From Fimenecus sp051881435 (lineage in GTDB: Bacteria; Bacillota; Clostridia; Oscillospirales; Acutalibacteraceae), in contig JBJEPW010000043.1 of NCBI GenBank assembly GCA_051881435.1, forward strand, positions 1 through 64,000: a DNA stretch of 64,000 nucleotides. The letters are read 5' to 3'. The notes beneath the pieces are model-generated. The model searched no databases. It saw only the letters and a program-made list of their open reading frames with translations, and had not been told where the DNA came from. The position numbers and the translations under genes are program-made. How positions within the stretch are numbered: the stretch's first letter is position 1; every line of letters starts with the position of its first letter. Shown piece by piece: positions 16,233-25,012 of this stretch.

Positions 16233-17873
16233 ATGGAAAGATTTAAAATCAATATTGAATATTTTACTAACGGTACATATTACAGCACAAATCTCTTTGA
16301 AACAGAGCATTTCAAAGTTGATGCAACTGCAAATACCGACCATATAAAGCTTGTTTTAACACCTACTGGCGCGCCTTTGGAAAAGGTAAAATTCAAAATG
16401 ACCGTGCCCTATGAGTTTAATGACAATAAGCGTGTTTTCGTAAACGGATATCAGTCCTGGACGGATTGCCGCGAATACTTTATTGACGAGGACCCTCCCC
16501 GCCTTGATTTAAAGCAGGAGGTTTCATTAAAGCTGTCGCCCTTGGGTGCGTCCGGAGATTACAGATTTAAAAAATATGACCGCAGAAAAGGTGTTTTTCA
16601 CGGTTATTCCTACGCCTATGTGCGTGACGGTGAAAGCTATGACCTTTTCGGCTCATTAAGCGAGCGTGACGGTTATACAATAATAAATACCGTTTGTCCC
16701 GAAAATGAAATAGTGTTTGAAAGAGATATGGAGGGAGTCCGTGTAAGTTCGCCCTATACTCTTATTGATATTGTTCATTTTGAGGGCTCTGAGAATGAAG
16801 TATTCGATAAGTATTTTGCCGTTATGAATATAGATAAGCCCAAAGTGGGCAGAGCAAACGGCTATACTACCTGGTACAATTATTACAGCAATGTAAACGA
16901 GGAAATTGTGCTTTCCGACCTTGAAGCACTTTCAAATGCGGACGCTGAAATCGACTTTTTCCAGGTGGACGACGGCTACCAGACCGCTGTTGGCGACTGG
17001 CTTTCCATTGACCCTCGTAAATTTCCTCACGGTATGAAATATATTGCCGATAAAATTCATGAAAAAGGAATGAAGGCAGGGCTTTGGCTGGCTCCTCTCG
17101 GCTGTCAGTACAAATCTGCCGTTGCAAAAAGCCATCCCGATTGGCTTATCCGCGATTCTCACAACAGACCTGTGAAGTGCGGTTTTAACTGGGGCGGTTT
17201 CTATGCTCTTGACATCGAAAAGCCCGAGGTCAGGGACTATATACGCAATTTCTTTGATGTTGTCCTCAACGATTGGGGCTACGATATGGTGAAGCTTGAC
17301 TTTTTATATGCTGCCTGCATTGTTCCCGGTCACGGCAAATCAAGAGGTCAACTTATGTGCGAGGCTATGGACTTTATCCGTGAATGTGTGGGCGACAAGC
17401 TTATTTTAGGCTGCGGCGTTCCCTTAGCACCCGCCTTCGGCAAGGTTGATTACTGCCGTATCGGTGCAGATATGGACCTTCGTTGGACAAAAAATCTTAA
17501 ATTTCACCGTGAAGATGTTTCAACTCCCAATGCGCTGGGAAACACCGTGTTCCGCCGTGCTCTCGACGGCAGAGCCTTTTTAAACGATCCCGATGTTTTT
17601 CTCCTGCGCGACAGCAATATGAACTGCACCCTCACGCAGCGAAAGATTATTGCTTCTGTAAACCATATTTTCGGCAGTTTGCTTTTCACATCCGATAACA
17701 TTGACGAATACGACGATGAGAAGCGCAGTCTGCTTTTGCACATTTTCAAAAACGGAAAGCCTGAGGTTATTTCTGCTGAATTCGTAACAACCGATGTTTT
17801 GGAAATTCACTATGACGAAGGCAACGGACCACAGCGCCTTTGCTTCAATCTTAAAAACGGCGAGCTTTACTGA
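16233..17873 (+). CDS. GH36-type alpha-galactosidase
   Basis: Clan GH-D enzyme that hydrolyses terminal alpha-galactosides (raffinose-family sugars, galactomannan fragments or blood-group-B-type ends). The start at 16233 follows AAGGAG. An N-terminal beta domain (about 1-200) precedes the barrel, which shows VDDGYQ (245-250), GLWLAP (283-288), the nucleophile Asp356 in VKLDF and the acid/base Asp413 in RIGADMD. At 546 aa it is shorter than the 720-aa GH36 enzymes and matches the compact bacterial subgroup. There is no signal peptide. It is divergent from pgcA, and the next gene starts 36 bases downstream. Alpha-N-acetylgalactosaminidase activity cannot be excluded. Confidence 0.85.
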   Translation: MERFKINIEYFTNGTYYSTNLFETEHFKVDATANTDHIKLVLTPTGAPLEKVKFKMTVPYEFNDNKRVFVNGYQSWTDCREYFIDEDPPRLDLKQEVSLKLSPLGASGDYRFKKYDRRKGVFHGYSYAYVRDGESYDLFGSLSERDGYTIINTVCPENEIVFERDMEGVRVSSPYTLIDIVHFEGSENEVFDKYFAVMNIDKPKVGRANGYTTWYNYYSNVNEEIVLSDLEALSNADAEIDFFQVDDGYQTAVGDWLSIDPRKFPHGMKYIADKIHEKGMKAGLWLAPLGCQYKSAVAKSHPDWLIRDSHNRPVKCGFNWGGFYALDIEKPEVRDYIRNFFDVVLNDWGYDMVKLDFLYAACIVPGHGKSRGQLMCEAMDFIRECVGDKLILGCGVPLAPAFGKVDYCRIGADMDLRWTKNLKFHREDVSTPNALGNTVFRRALDGRAFLNDPDVFLLRDSNMNCTLTQRKIIASVNHIFGSLLFTSDNIDEYDDEKRSLLLHIFKNGKPEVISAEFVTTDVLEIHYDEGNGPQRLCFNLKNGELY

Positions 17874-17909
17874 TTTTTCTTTATTCCCATATAAAAGGCG
17901 GTGAAAAAA

Positions 17910-20132
17910 ATGAAAACCGAAACTCCTCTCGTAAGATACCTGACGCTTGTATTTTTATGTCTGCTTGCGGCGGCAGTCCTTATTGTTTTCCCCGTTTTTC
18001 TCTCAAAAGAGCTTGATAACCAAAGCCGCGACTTTCTCCAGGAAATCTCCGAAAAGAACGGTGAAACAGTCGGCTTTAAGTTCAGAGAACAAGCCTCATT
18101 TCTTAAAGACCTTATATCGGAGGTTGACAAAGACTTGCTTGACAATCCCGCCGAAGCCGTTAAAAAAATTGATTTGATAAACACAGGAGTTAAATACAAG
18201 CGGTACGGCATTATAACCCCGGACGCCACCGCATATACTTCCGACGGAATTGCGGCGCAGGTAGTTAATAAGGAACTTGTTGCGGAATGTTTTGAGAACC
18301 GCAAACTGACGGTATCTACTCTTTCCCCGGACGAAAGCCTTGACGGTGACGAGGTTTTCATTATGATGAGGCCTATTTATAAGGATAATCAGGTAAGTCA
18401 TGTAATGTATGTTGTTTTCACCATGGAGCAGATAACGGAAAACTTTAAGTCCGATGCTTTTAACAGCAATGAGTTTTTCTATATTATTGATACTGACGGC
18501 AACAATATTTTCAGCACAAACAAAAGAGAAGAATTCCGCAATATCGATAATATTTTTTCGGAAAATCTGCAAGAGGAAAAATACAAGGGTGAACGCATAC
18601 CTCAAATACAGGAAGATATGAAAAACGGAGAATCGGGTGTAACATTCAGTTCTAAAAACAACGATTTTTACCTTTATTATGCTCCGCTTCAATTTAACGA
18701 TTGGTATCTGTTTTCCGTTGTTCCCGCCAATGAGGTAACGGTAAGGAGAAATACGGTTCTCGCATATGTTATACTTATGTGCATTTTCCTTATAGGCGTT
18801 TTCGTTCTTTTTGCTCTTTACATTGTATCCTCGGAGCGCCGCAAAAAGGAGGAGCTTGATAAGCTTCTTTATACAGACAGCCTTACAGGCGGTCCCTCTT
18901 ACGCAAAATTCTGCCTTGATGTTAAAAAGCAGCTTGCAAAGAAATACAAAAAAGCCGCTTACATTGTAATGGACCTTGATAATTTCAAGCTTATAAACAG
19001 TTATTACAGCTACGAGCACGGTAACAAAACCATAAATTACATATATTCAGTCTGGCGTGATATGCTGAGGGAAAACGAATTCGTTGGCAGAATAGCAGCC
19101 GACCGTTTTGCAGTATATCTGCAATATTCCGATGAAGACGAGCTTAAACAGCGAATTGAGGAATTCTGTAAAAACTGCCGTATTTATGATAACGAGGGAA
19201 TGACAAATTATATTTTAACTCCCAGTATCGGTATTTATTATATAAATCCCGATGATAAGAATATTCAGCGGATCCAGAACTGTGCGGTTATCGCAAAATC
19301 ACTTGTAAAGGGCGATAGTGACCGTCTGTATTCCGTTTATAACGACAAGCTTAAAGACCGGCTTACAAGCCGCAAAATTCTTGCTGACAGATTAGCCCAC
19401 GCCATAGAAAATGAATCGTTGTCTGTTCTGTTCCAGCCCCAGTTCAATGCCTCAGATAAAGAAATATGCGGAGCAGAGGCTCTTCTGCGCTGGCAGGACG
19501 AAGGCGGAAACTATATTTCCCCCGCAGATTTTGTTCCCTTGGCAGAGGCATGCGGTCTTATTGTGGAGCTTGATAAATATGTATTCAGAAAAGCCTGTGA
19601 GGCACAGCGCAAAATGGCTGACGCAGGCCTTAGTGAAATTGATGTTTCAATAAATGTTTCACAGCAATCTCTTTATAACGCAAGCTTTATTGAAGACTAT
19701 TTGGGCATAGTAAAAAATACAAATGCGGACATATCTCATATTCAGCTTGAAATTACGGAAAGCACCCTGTTTGACAACAATAAGGTTTTTGTGAAATTAT
19801 TAAGAAAGCTGCACAAAGCCGGCTTTAAAATACTTATGGACGATTTCGGAACGGGTTATTCCTCGCTGATGCTTTTAAAATCAATGCCCATTGATTATTT
19901 GAAGCTTGATAAATCCTTTATTGACGATTATGACAGTATGCGCGGCGGCATAATTATAGAATGTATTATGACAATGGCAAAGAAGCTGGGAATAGTTATT
20001 ATTGCAGAGGGCGTTGAAACCGAGGAACAGTTCTCATATATTTCAAATATGGGCTGTGATATAGTTCAGGGCTATTACTTCTGCCGTCCCGTTTCTTTTG
20101 ACGAGCTGTGTAAAATGATTGAAAAATCATAA
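17910..20132 (+). CDS. Membrane sensor with degenerate GGDEF and intact EAL domain (c-di-GMP phosphodiesterase)
   Basis: Likely hydrolyses cyclic di-GMP in response to an extracellular cue. Two membrane segments (about 13-33 and 287-308) bracket a 250-residue extracytoplasmic sensor of the dCache kind. The GGDEF domain is catalytically dead: its signature reads AADRF at 399-403. The EAL domain has its catalytic set: EALLR (526-530), NVS, EITES, DDFGTGYSS, LKLDKSF, EGVET and QGYYFCRP. A dead GGDEF often binds GTP to activate EAL. Start: ATG 17910 behind AAGGCGGTG, with an in-frame GTG nine bases earlier. Its last 6 bases overlap the convergent gerAC gene. Confidence 0.9.
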   Translation: MKTETPLVRYLTLVFLCLLAAAVLIVFPVFLSKELDNQSRDFLQEISEKNGETVGFKFREQASFLKDLISEVDKDLLDNPAEAVKKIDLINTGVKYKRYGIITPDATAYTSDGIAAQVVNKELVAECFENRKLTVSTLSPDESLDGDEVFIMMRPIYKDNQVSHVMYVVFTMEQITENFKSDAFNSNEFFYIIDTDGNNIFSTNKREEFRNIDNIFSENLQEEKYKGERIPQIQEDMKNGESGVTFSSKNNDFYLYYAPLQFNDWYLFSVVPANEVTVRRNTVLAYVILMCIFLIGVFVLFALYIVSSERRKKEELDKLLYTDSLTGGPSYAKFCLDVKKQLAKKYKKAAYIVMDLDNFKLINSYYSYEHGNKTINYIYSVWRDMLRENEFVGRIAADRFAVYLQYSDEDELKQRIEEFCKNCRIYDNEGMTNYILTPSIGIYYINPDDKNIQRIQNCAVIAKSLVKGDSDRLYSVYNDKLKDRLTSRKILADRLAHAIENESLSVLFQPQFNASDKEICGAEALLRWQDEGGNYISPADFVPLAEACGLIVELDKYVFRKACEAQRKMADAGLSEIDVSINVSQQSLYNASFIEDYLGIVKNTNADISHIQLEITESTLFDNNKVFVKLLRKLHKAGFKILMDDFGTGYSSLMLLKSMPIDYLKLDKSFIDDYDSMRGGIIIECIMTMAKKLGIVIIAEGVETEEQFSYISNMGCDIVQGYYFCRPVSFDELCKMIEKS

Positions 20133-21275
20133 TGTCTTCACAAATTCGTGCCCCACTCTTCTTATTTTAACTTCAACCTCAACGCTGTATCGGCTTTTTG
20201 CCATGAGAGCGTTGAGGTTTTCTTTATTATCTCTGTAAACCGAGGGATATTTTTGAAAAATCAGTCTTGAATATCCCGGTGCATCGCAAACCTCGCCCTC
20301 GTATAGCTTTGAAAGCACTTTTTCAATTTCGGTTTTCAGGTAATTTTCCGCGCATCTGCTAAGTTCTTCCAGCCTTTGCTTGTCCATACTTTTTTCAATT
20401 CCGTTATATATTTCGGCAACATCGGTGCTGAGCTTGATTTTAACGGTATAATGCGGTGTTCCGTCGAGAATTTTTACCGTTCTGAAAACGTCGCAATTTA
20501 CAATACTCATAGCTACTTTTTCATTTTCGTCCGTTTTATATGAAAACTCGCCGTTATAAACTCTGCCGCAAAGGAAATTCAACATTGATGTTTCGTCGCC
20601 GCTCAGAGTTGATTTAAGCTTTGCATTGCAAAAAAGCGCTGTTTCTTTAACCTGAACATTTTTTTGTCCCTCCGCCTCCTCCAAGGAAAGAACGGGCATT
20701 GCAAAGCACGCTTCCCTATCGCGGTATCTGTTTACGAGCTCATAAAGCTCAAGCTTGAAAATTCCCGTATCGTATTTTGCCGACTCAATGGCGTCATCAA
20801 TATTATCGGCAATAACCTCTCCGCTGTTTTTAGCCTCTAAAATTTCATCGGCTCTGTTTTCGGCAAGAGCCACATAAACCGACGGTCCGTTGTGAGCGTC
20901 ACGGGCAAAAAAATCTATAACGCCTTCAATTCCGCCCGAGGCTGTTGCCTTTCCTATTACAATAACGCGGTTTTGAGAATAAAGAGGTATTTTCCCCTCA
21001 AATCCCACAACACTTTTAATCGCCGTATAAACCGTATCGCCGTGAACCTTGTATATTTTTACTGTTTCCTCACTTCCGCTTTCCTGTACCGAGGCGGAAT
21101 GGGTGCTTGTATTTATCGCTTGAAGGGTAACGGTATAACTGCCGTTATCCTCTTTATCAATACCTATGCCCTGAATAATCAGGCGGTTGCTTATGTCGTT
21201 TTTATATATTTCATTTCCACCGAAGGAAAAGAGTATTGCAAAAATTACCACCACTGCAACAATTATCTTATTCAT
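20127..21275 (-). CDS. gerAC: Spore germination protein, GerC family, without lipobox cysteine
   Basis: C subunit of a GerA-type nutrient germinant receptor. It shows GIGID (residues 37-41) and the long alpha/beta region of Ger(x)C proteins, 382 aa. The N-terminal hydrophobic segment (3-19) is followed by FGGNEIYKND, where family members carry the lipobox cysteine (usually GCWDxRE). No Cys occurs near the segment, so normal lipidation seems impossible; the protein may stay anchored by its uncleaved signal. The start overlaps the gerAB stop by 8 bases. Convergent overlap with the EAL gene. Confidence 0.85.
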   Translation of the reverse strand: MNKIIVAVVVIFAILFSFGGNEIYKNDISNRLIIQGIGIDKEDNGSYTVTLQAINTSTHSASVQESGSEETVKIYKVHGDTVYTAIKSVVGFEGKIPLYSQNRVIVIGKATASGGIEGVIDFFARDAHNGPSVYVALAENRADEILEAKNSGEVIADNIDDAIESAKYDTGIFKLELYELVNRYRDREACFAMPVLSLEEAEGQKNVQVKETALFCNAKLKSTLSGDETSMLNFLCGRVYNGEFSYKTDENEKVAMSIVNCDVFRTVKILDGTPHYTVKIKLSTDVAEIYNGIEKSMDKQRLEELSRCAENYLKTEIEKVLSKLYEGEVCDAPGYSRLIFQKYPSVYRDNKENLNALMAKSRYSVEVEVKIRRVGHEFVKTL

Positions 21276-22338
21276 ACTTCTTTCTCCTGTTTAAAACAAG
21301 CAAAATCCCGGGTATTACCGTAGCCGCCAAAGCCGTAGCAATAAGCTTTGCTATGGAATTATCAACCACCGTAAATCTTTGCACGGAGCCTGCAATATAA
21401 AGGCAGATAACCGACGACAACGCTCCAAGCCCTGCTAAAATAGTCTTTTTACTTGAATTTTCAAACTCTTTATGCAGAATATCCGCTTGAAGGTAGAGTA
21501 AAAACGAAACCTTCAAAAAGGCGCACAGTATCCATATTCCCGTAATGAGAGGGTCAAGCCTGCCGAACATGGAAAATTTCGCCAAAGCCGCCAGCGAATG
21601 AACGGGAAAAAGCTGAGTATTGGCAAAGTTACCCATAACGCCCACCTCCACGAAGAAAAGCGACGCCGTGACCAATGCCTGCAAAAAAATCCATATGAAA
21701 AAGCTTTTCACCTTTTTCCCCGAGGCAACGGGGATTGCCAAGGTTATCATTACAAGCTCAACGGTTCTGCCCGCCGCGTTCAAGGCCGTTTTAAAAACAG
21801 GCAACACACCGTTATAAAACACGGGCGTATAGTTTAAAAAATCAATTTTACCTATAAGTGTGGCAATAATGAAAACAAGCGCCGCCGTTACGGGTATCAC
21901 CGACAAAACGGCGCTTCTTCCCAGCGCCTCAATGCCCAGATAAGCACCGTAGCACCCGATGAGTATTACAAATACCAAAAAGTAATTTACATTTGTTTCG
22001 GGGAATACGATTGTGCCCGTAAACAAATCCAATCTTGAAACAGTTGTAACAGTAAAATAGAACAGTACGGCGCTGTAAAAAACGGCAAAAACCTTTGCCA
22101 AGATTTTTGACTTATTTCGCACAATATCAATAATATTCATATTGGGATTTCTTTTGAAAAGGAAATATACGGGTATCATCATCACAATGCATATAAGATA
22201 ACGGAGCACCGCCTGCACAACCAAATCGGAAAGTTCAATATCCTTTGTATATGAGGGAATATAGGTAAAGGTTGTCAGCAGTCTTGTAAGAAATAGCATT
22301 GAAAAAAACTGAAAAGTGCTGATTTTAGATTTTGACAT
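21268..22338 (-). CDS. gerAB: Spore germination protein, GerAB family
   Basis: B subunit of the germinant receptor, an amino-acid-permease-like integral membrane protein thought to bind the germinant. About ten membrane segments run along its 356 aa, beginning near residue 10, and the length is typical. It sits between gerAA (25-base gap) and gerAC (8-base overlap), the standard A-B-C order. The germinant cannot be predicted from sequence alone. Confidence 0.88.
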   Translation of the reverse strand: MSKSKISTFQFFSMLFLTRLLTTFTYIPSYTKDIELSDLVVQAVLRYLICIVMMIPVYFLFKRNPNMNIIDIVRNKSKILAKVFAVFYSAVLFYFTVTTVSRLDLFTGTIVFPETNVNYFLVFVILIGCYGAYLGIEALGRSAVLSVIPVTAALVFIIATLIGKIDFLNYTPVFYNGVLPVFKTALNAAGRTVELVMITLAIPVASGKKVKSFFIWIFLQALVTASLFFVEVGVMGNFANTQLFPVHSLAALAKFSMFGRLDPLITGIWILCAFLKVSFLLYLQADILHKEFENSSKKTILAGLGALSSVICLYIAGSVQRFTVVDNSIAKLIATALAATVIPGILLVLNRRKKYE

Positions 22339-22363
22339 ATTGATTCTCCGAAAAGCATTAAGA

Positions 22364-23869
22364 TTATTTCATTTTGGATATTTCCATTCGCCTTTTGCCC
22401 ATAGTCAGCCAACTTTCACGCATAACCAGATCGCGCCACGCACCGATTTTAGTGGGAGACAGAGGCGACATAAAGGGTGTGTTGTACGGACTTAACGATG
22501 CCATATTTACAAGCACCGCCGCAAAGCCCATCATTATGCCGTATATTCCCACCATTCCGCCGATAATAATAAAGGTAAACCGCATAACCGCAACAGGCTC
22601 GTAAAGACTTGAAACAACAAAGGAGCTGACAGCCGTAAGTCCCACAATGATAAGCATGGGAGCGGCAATAATTCCCGCTGTTACGGCAGATTCACCGATT
22701 ACAAGTGCGCCTACAATGGAAACGGCGTGTCCCACCGCCTTTGGCATTCTGAGCCCCGCTTCACGGACAATTTCATATACTAAATGTATCAAAAGCGCTT
22801 CTGCTACTATGGGCAGGGGTGTTTTGCTTTCCTGACTTGTTATCCCGAACACCATTGTTTCAGGTATCATTTCCTGATGGAAGGTACAAATTGCCACATA
22901 CAAGCCAGGCAAAAACACGCTGAACATAAATGAGATAATTTTTAAAATGCGGACAAAAGCCGCATAATACGGTCTTTTTAAATAATCGTCAAGAGAATGG
23001 AAATTTTCGATAAAAAGATGGGGAACAATTAAAGCATCGGGAGTGCCGTCAACAATTATTCCTACTTTCCCCTCGCTGAGCTTTGCGGTGAACACATCGG
23101 GCCGCTCTGTTGTCCCCACGCAGGTAAAAACAGAGGCTTTTTTATCGTCCAGAAACGGCTGAATAAATCCCGAGCCCGCCACAATATCAAGCTGTGCGTT
23201 TTTTATTCTTTCCACCACATCATCAAGAAGTTTACTGTCGGTTCGGTCGGACATATAACAAACGCAAACACGGGTTTTGCTTGTAGTACCAACCTCCAAG
23301 GACTTAATCTTGAAAACGGGACTTCGCACACGGCGGCGCACCATTGCAATATTGTCCTTAAAGTTTTCCACAAATCCCTCGCGGGAGCCTCTTTCCTGAT
23401 TTTCGGTGCCCGGCTCCTCGGGATTTCTTTTTGCAAAGTTCTGCACGCCGAAAAGCACGGCAAACTGCGCGCCCTCTGCCATCAGAACAAGATTTCCCGA
23501 AAGCATTTCGGAAATTGCCGTGTCTATATCCGAGGTTATGGATTTATCAATGCTGGCGGATACTCCGTCCGCCGCTTTATATACAATACTGTCACCCTCG
23601 GTATCGGAAAAATCCGTGTTGATTACGGGCAGCATTATCTGCTCGGTTATAAGGAGTTGATCGCACATTCCGTCAAGCATTACAAAAACAAAATCATGAC
23701 CGCTGACGGTACAGTCACGGTATTTCACATCAAAAGACTCTCCTAACTGCTGTTTAAAATATGCTCTGTTTTTTTGCAAATCCGCCGATACTCTAACCTT
23801 GTCTTTATTGCTTTTCTCATCCTGTACGGTAATTTCCTCTATTCTTTTTTTGAACCACGATTTTTTCAT
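22364..23869 (-). CDS. gerAA: Spore germination protein, GerAA family
   Basis: A subunit of the germinant receptor. A soluble N-terminal region (about 1-280) is followed by several membrane segments and a short cytoplasmic tail, as in GerAA/SpoVAF proteins. PEAQF-type features of the family are seen as AEGAQFAVLFGVQ and RPYYAAFVRILK-like stretches around residues 130-150 and 295-310. Start at 23869 behind AGGTGAT; in-frame codons at 23878 and 23875 overlap the site. It is the first gene of the operon. The promoter was not clearly recognised; sporulation-specific sigma-G sites differ from sigma-A consensus. Confidence 0.9.
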   Translation of the reverse strand: MKKSWFKKRIEEITVQDEKSNKDKVRVSADLQKNRAYFKQQLGESFDVKYRDCTVSGHDFVFVMLDGMCDQLLITEQIMLPVINTDFSDTEGDSIVYKAADGVSASIDKSITSDIDTAISEMLSGNLVLMAEGAQFAVLFGVQNFAKRNPEEPGTENQERGSREGFVENFKDNIAMVRRRVRSPVFKIKSLEVGTTSKTRVCVCYMSDRTDSKLLDDVVERIKNAQLDIVAGSGFIQPFLDDKKASVFTCVGTTERPDVFTAKLSEGKVGIIVDGTPDALIVPHLFIENFHSLDDYLKRPYYAAFVRILKIISFMFSVFLPGLYVAICTFHQEMIPETMVFGITSQESKTPLPIVAEALLIHLVYEIVREAGLRMPKAVGHAVSIVGALVIGESAVTAGIIAAPMLIIVGLTAVSSFVVSSLYEPVAVMRFTFIIIGGMVGIYGIMMGFAAVLVNMASLSPYNTPFMSPLSPTKIGAWRDLVMRESWLTMGKRRMEISKMK

Positions 23870-23960
23870 ACTCATCACCTATTTAATATTTTCCCCGAAC
23901 GGAAAGTAATATTCCGCGGTGAAAAGCAAAACATAAGTTTATGAAGAAAGGAGAATATTT

Positions 23961-24635
23961 ATGTTTGTAACTCTTATCAGAACTGTAATTCTGTATTTAT
24001 TTGTAATAGCCACCGTGCGCATAATGGGAAAAAGACAAATCGGCGAGCTTCAACCAACAGAGCTTGTTATTACCATTCTGCTTTCCGAAATTGTGGCAAT
24101 TCCCATGCAGGATAATGATATTCCCTTACTAAGCGCCGTAATTCCCGTGATGGTGCTTGTGGGCTTTGAAATACTCATTTCCGTAATAAGCCTTAAAAGC
24201 GTGAGGTTCCGCTCGGCAATGCAGGGCAATTCAATTATCGTTATCCGCGACGGTGTGCCGGACTTAAAAGAAATCAAAAAAATCCGCTTTACAATTGACG
24301 ATATTCTTGAAGCGCTCCGCCAAAAGGACATTTTTGATATTTCAAAGGTGCAGTATGCCATAGTGGAAACAAACGGAGCTATAAGCGTTATGTTAAAGCC
24401 GGAATTCAGCGAGGTAACAAAAAAAGACCTCCGCCTGAAAGCGGAGGACAACGGCATACCGTGCGCTGTGATTGTGGACGGAAGAATTATTGAAAGCAAC
24501 TTTAAATACTGCAATATGACATTAAATAAGCTTAATGAGATAATCAAAAAGGACAACATAAAAATCAAAAATACTCTTTTGATGACTGTGGATAAAAAAG
24601 GCAATAAAACAGTTATCGGAAAGGACGCAAAATGA
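23961..24635 (+). CDS. DUF421 (YetF-type) membrane protein
   Basis: A 224-aa protein with three membrane segments in the first 85 residues (starting VTLIRTVILYLF), the conserved MGKRQIGELQPTELV segment at about 22-36, and a cytoplasmic alpha/beta domain with VRDG-type motif (IRDGVPDLKEI). DUF421 proteins are frequent in spore formers and some are spore-membrane proteins that alter germination. It has a good site (GAAAGGAG) and overlaps the next gene by four bases (ATGA), so the two form an operon, divergent from gerAA. Confidence 0.85.
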   Translation: MFVTLIRTVILYLFVIATVRIMGKRQIGELQPTELVITILLSEIVAIPMQDNDIPLLSAVIPVMVLVGFEILISVISLKSVRFRSAMQGNSIIVIRDGVPDLKEIKKIRFTIDDILEALRQKDIFDISKVQYAIVETNGAISVMLKPEFSEVTKKDLRLKAEDNGIPCAVIVDGRIIESNFKYCNMTLNKLNEIIKKDNIKIKNTLLMTVDKKGNKTVIGKDAK

Positions 24636-25012
24636 AAAGAACCGTACTCGCAATAGGTGCGCTGTTACTGTCGGTTGTAATCTGCTTCGCGGGGTTTATG
24701 ATTTTAAAATCCACCTGCAACAAAGTTACAAAGGCGCTTGATACGGTATCGCAAAGCGCCGCAGAAGGCAACCTTGAAGAAGCAAAGAAAAGAACGCAGG
24801 AGGCGGTACAGCTTTGGGAAAATATTCACGGACGAATTGAAGCACTCACAAAACACGCGGAAACAGACGAGCTTGAAGAAACAATAAAAAGCCTCACCGT
24901 ATATGCCGAGCAGGGCAATATGGAAAGGCTTTATGAAAAATCAGAAATTGCTAAAAACCGACTTGAACATATAATCAAAAACGAACTGCCGTCATTCAGC
25001 AATATTTTTTAA
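24632..25012 (+). CDS. DUF4363 family protein
   Basis: 126 aa: an N-terminal membrane segment (4-24) and a helical, Glu/Lys-rich extracytoplasmic part. This matches the DUF4363 proteins that usually follow DUF421 genes in Clostridia. It overlaps DUF421 by four bases and overlaps the convergent gene at 24992 by 21 bases. The biochemical role is unknown; a joint function with DUF421 in the spore envelope is inferred from co-occurrence. Confidence 0.75.
   Translation: MKRTVLAIGALLLSVVICFAGFMILKSTCNKVTKALDTVSQSAAEGNLEEAKKRTQEAVQLWENIHGRIEALTKHAETDELEETIKSLTVYAEQGNMERLYEKSEIAKNRLEHIIKNELPSFSNIF

Noticed and set aside
18096..19019. 307-codon open frame antisense to the EAL-domain gene
   Set aside because: The sense strand encodes clear sensor and GGDEF domains; the antisense frame has no recognisable motif or ribosome binding site.
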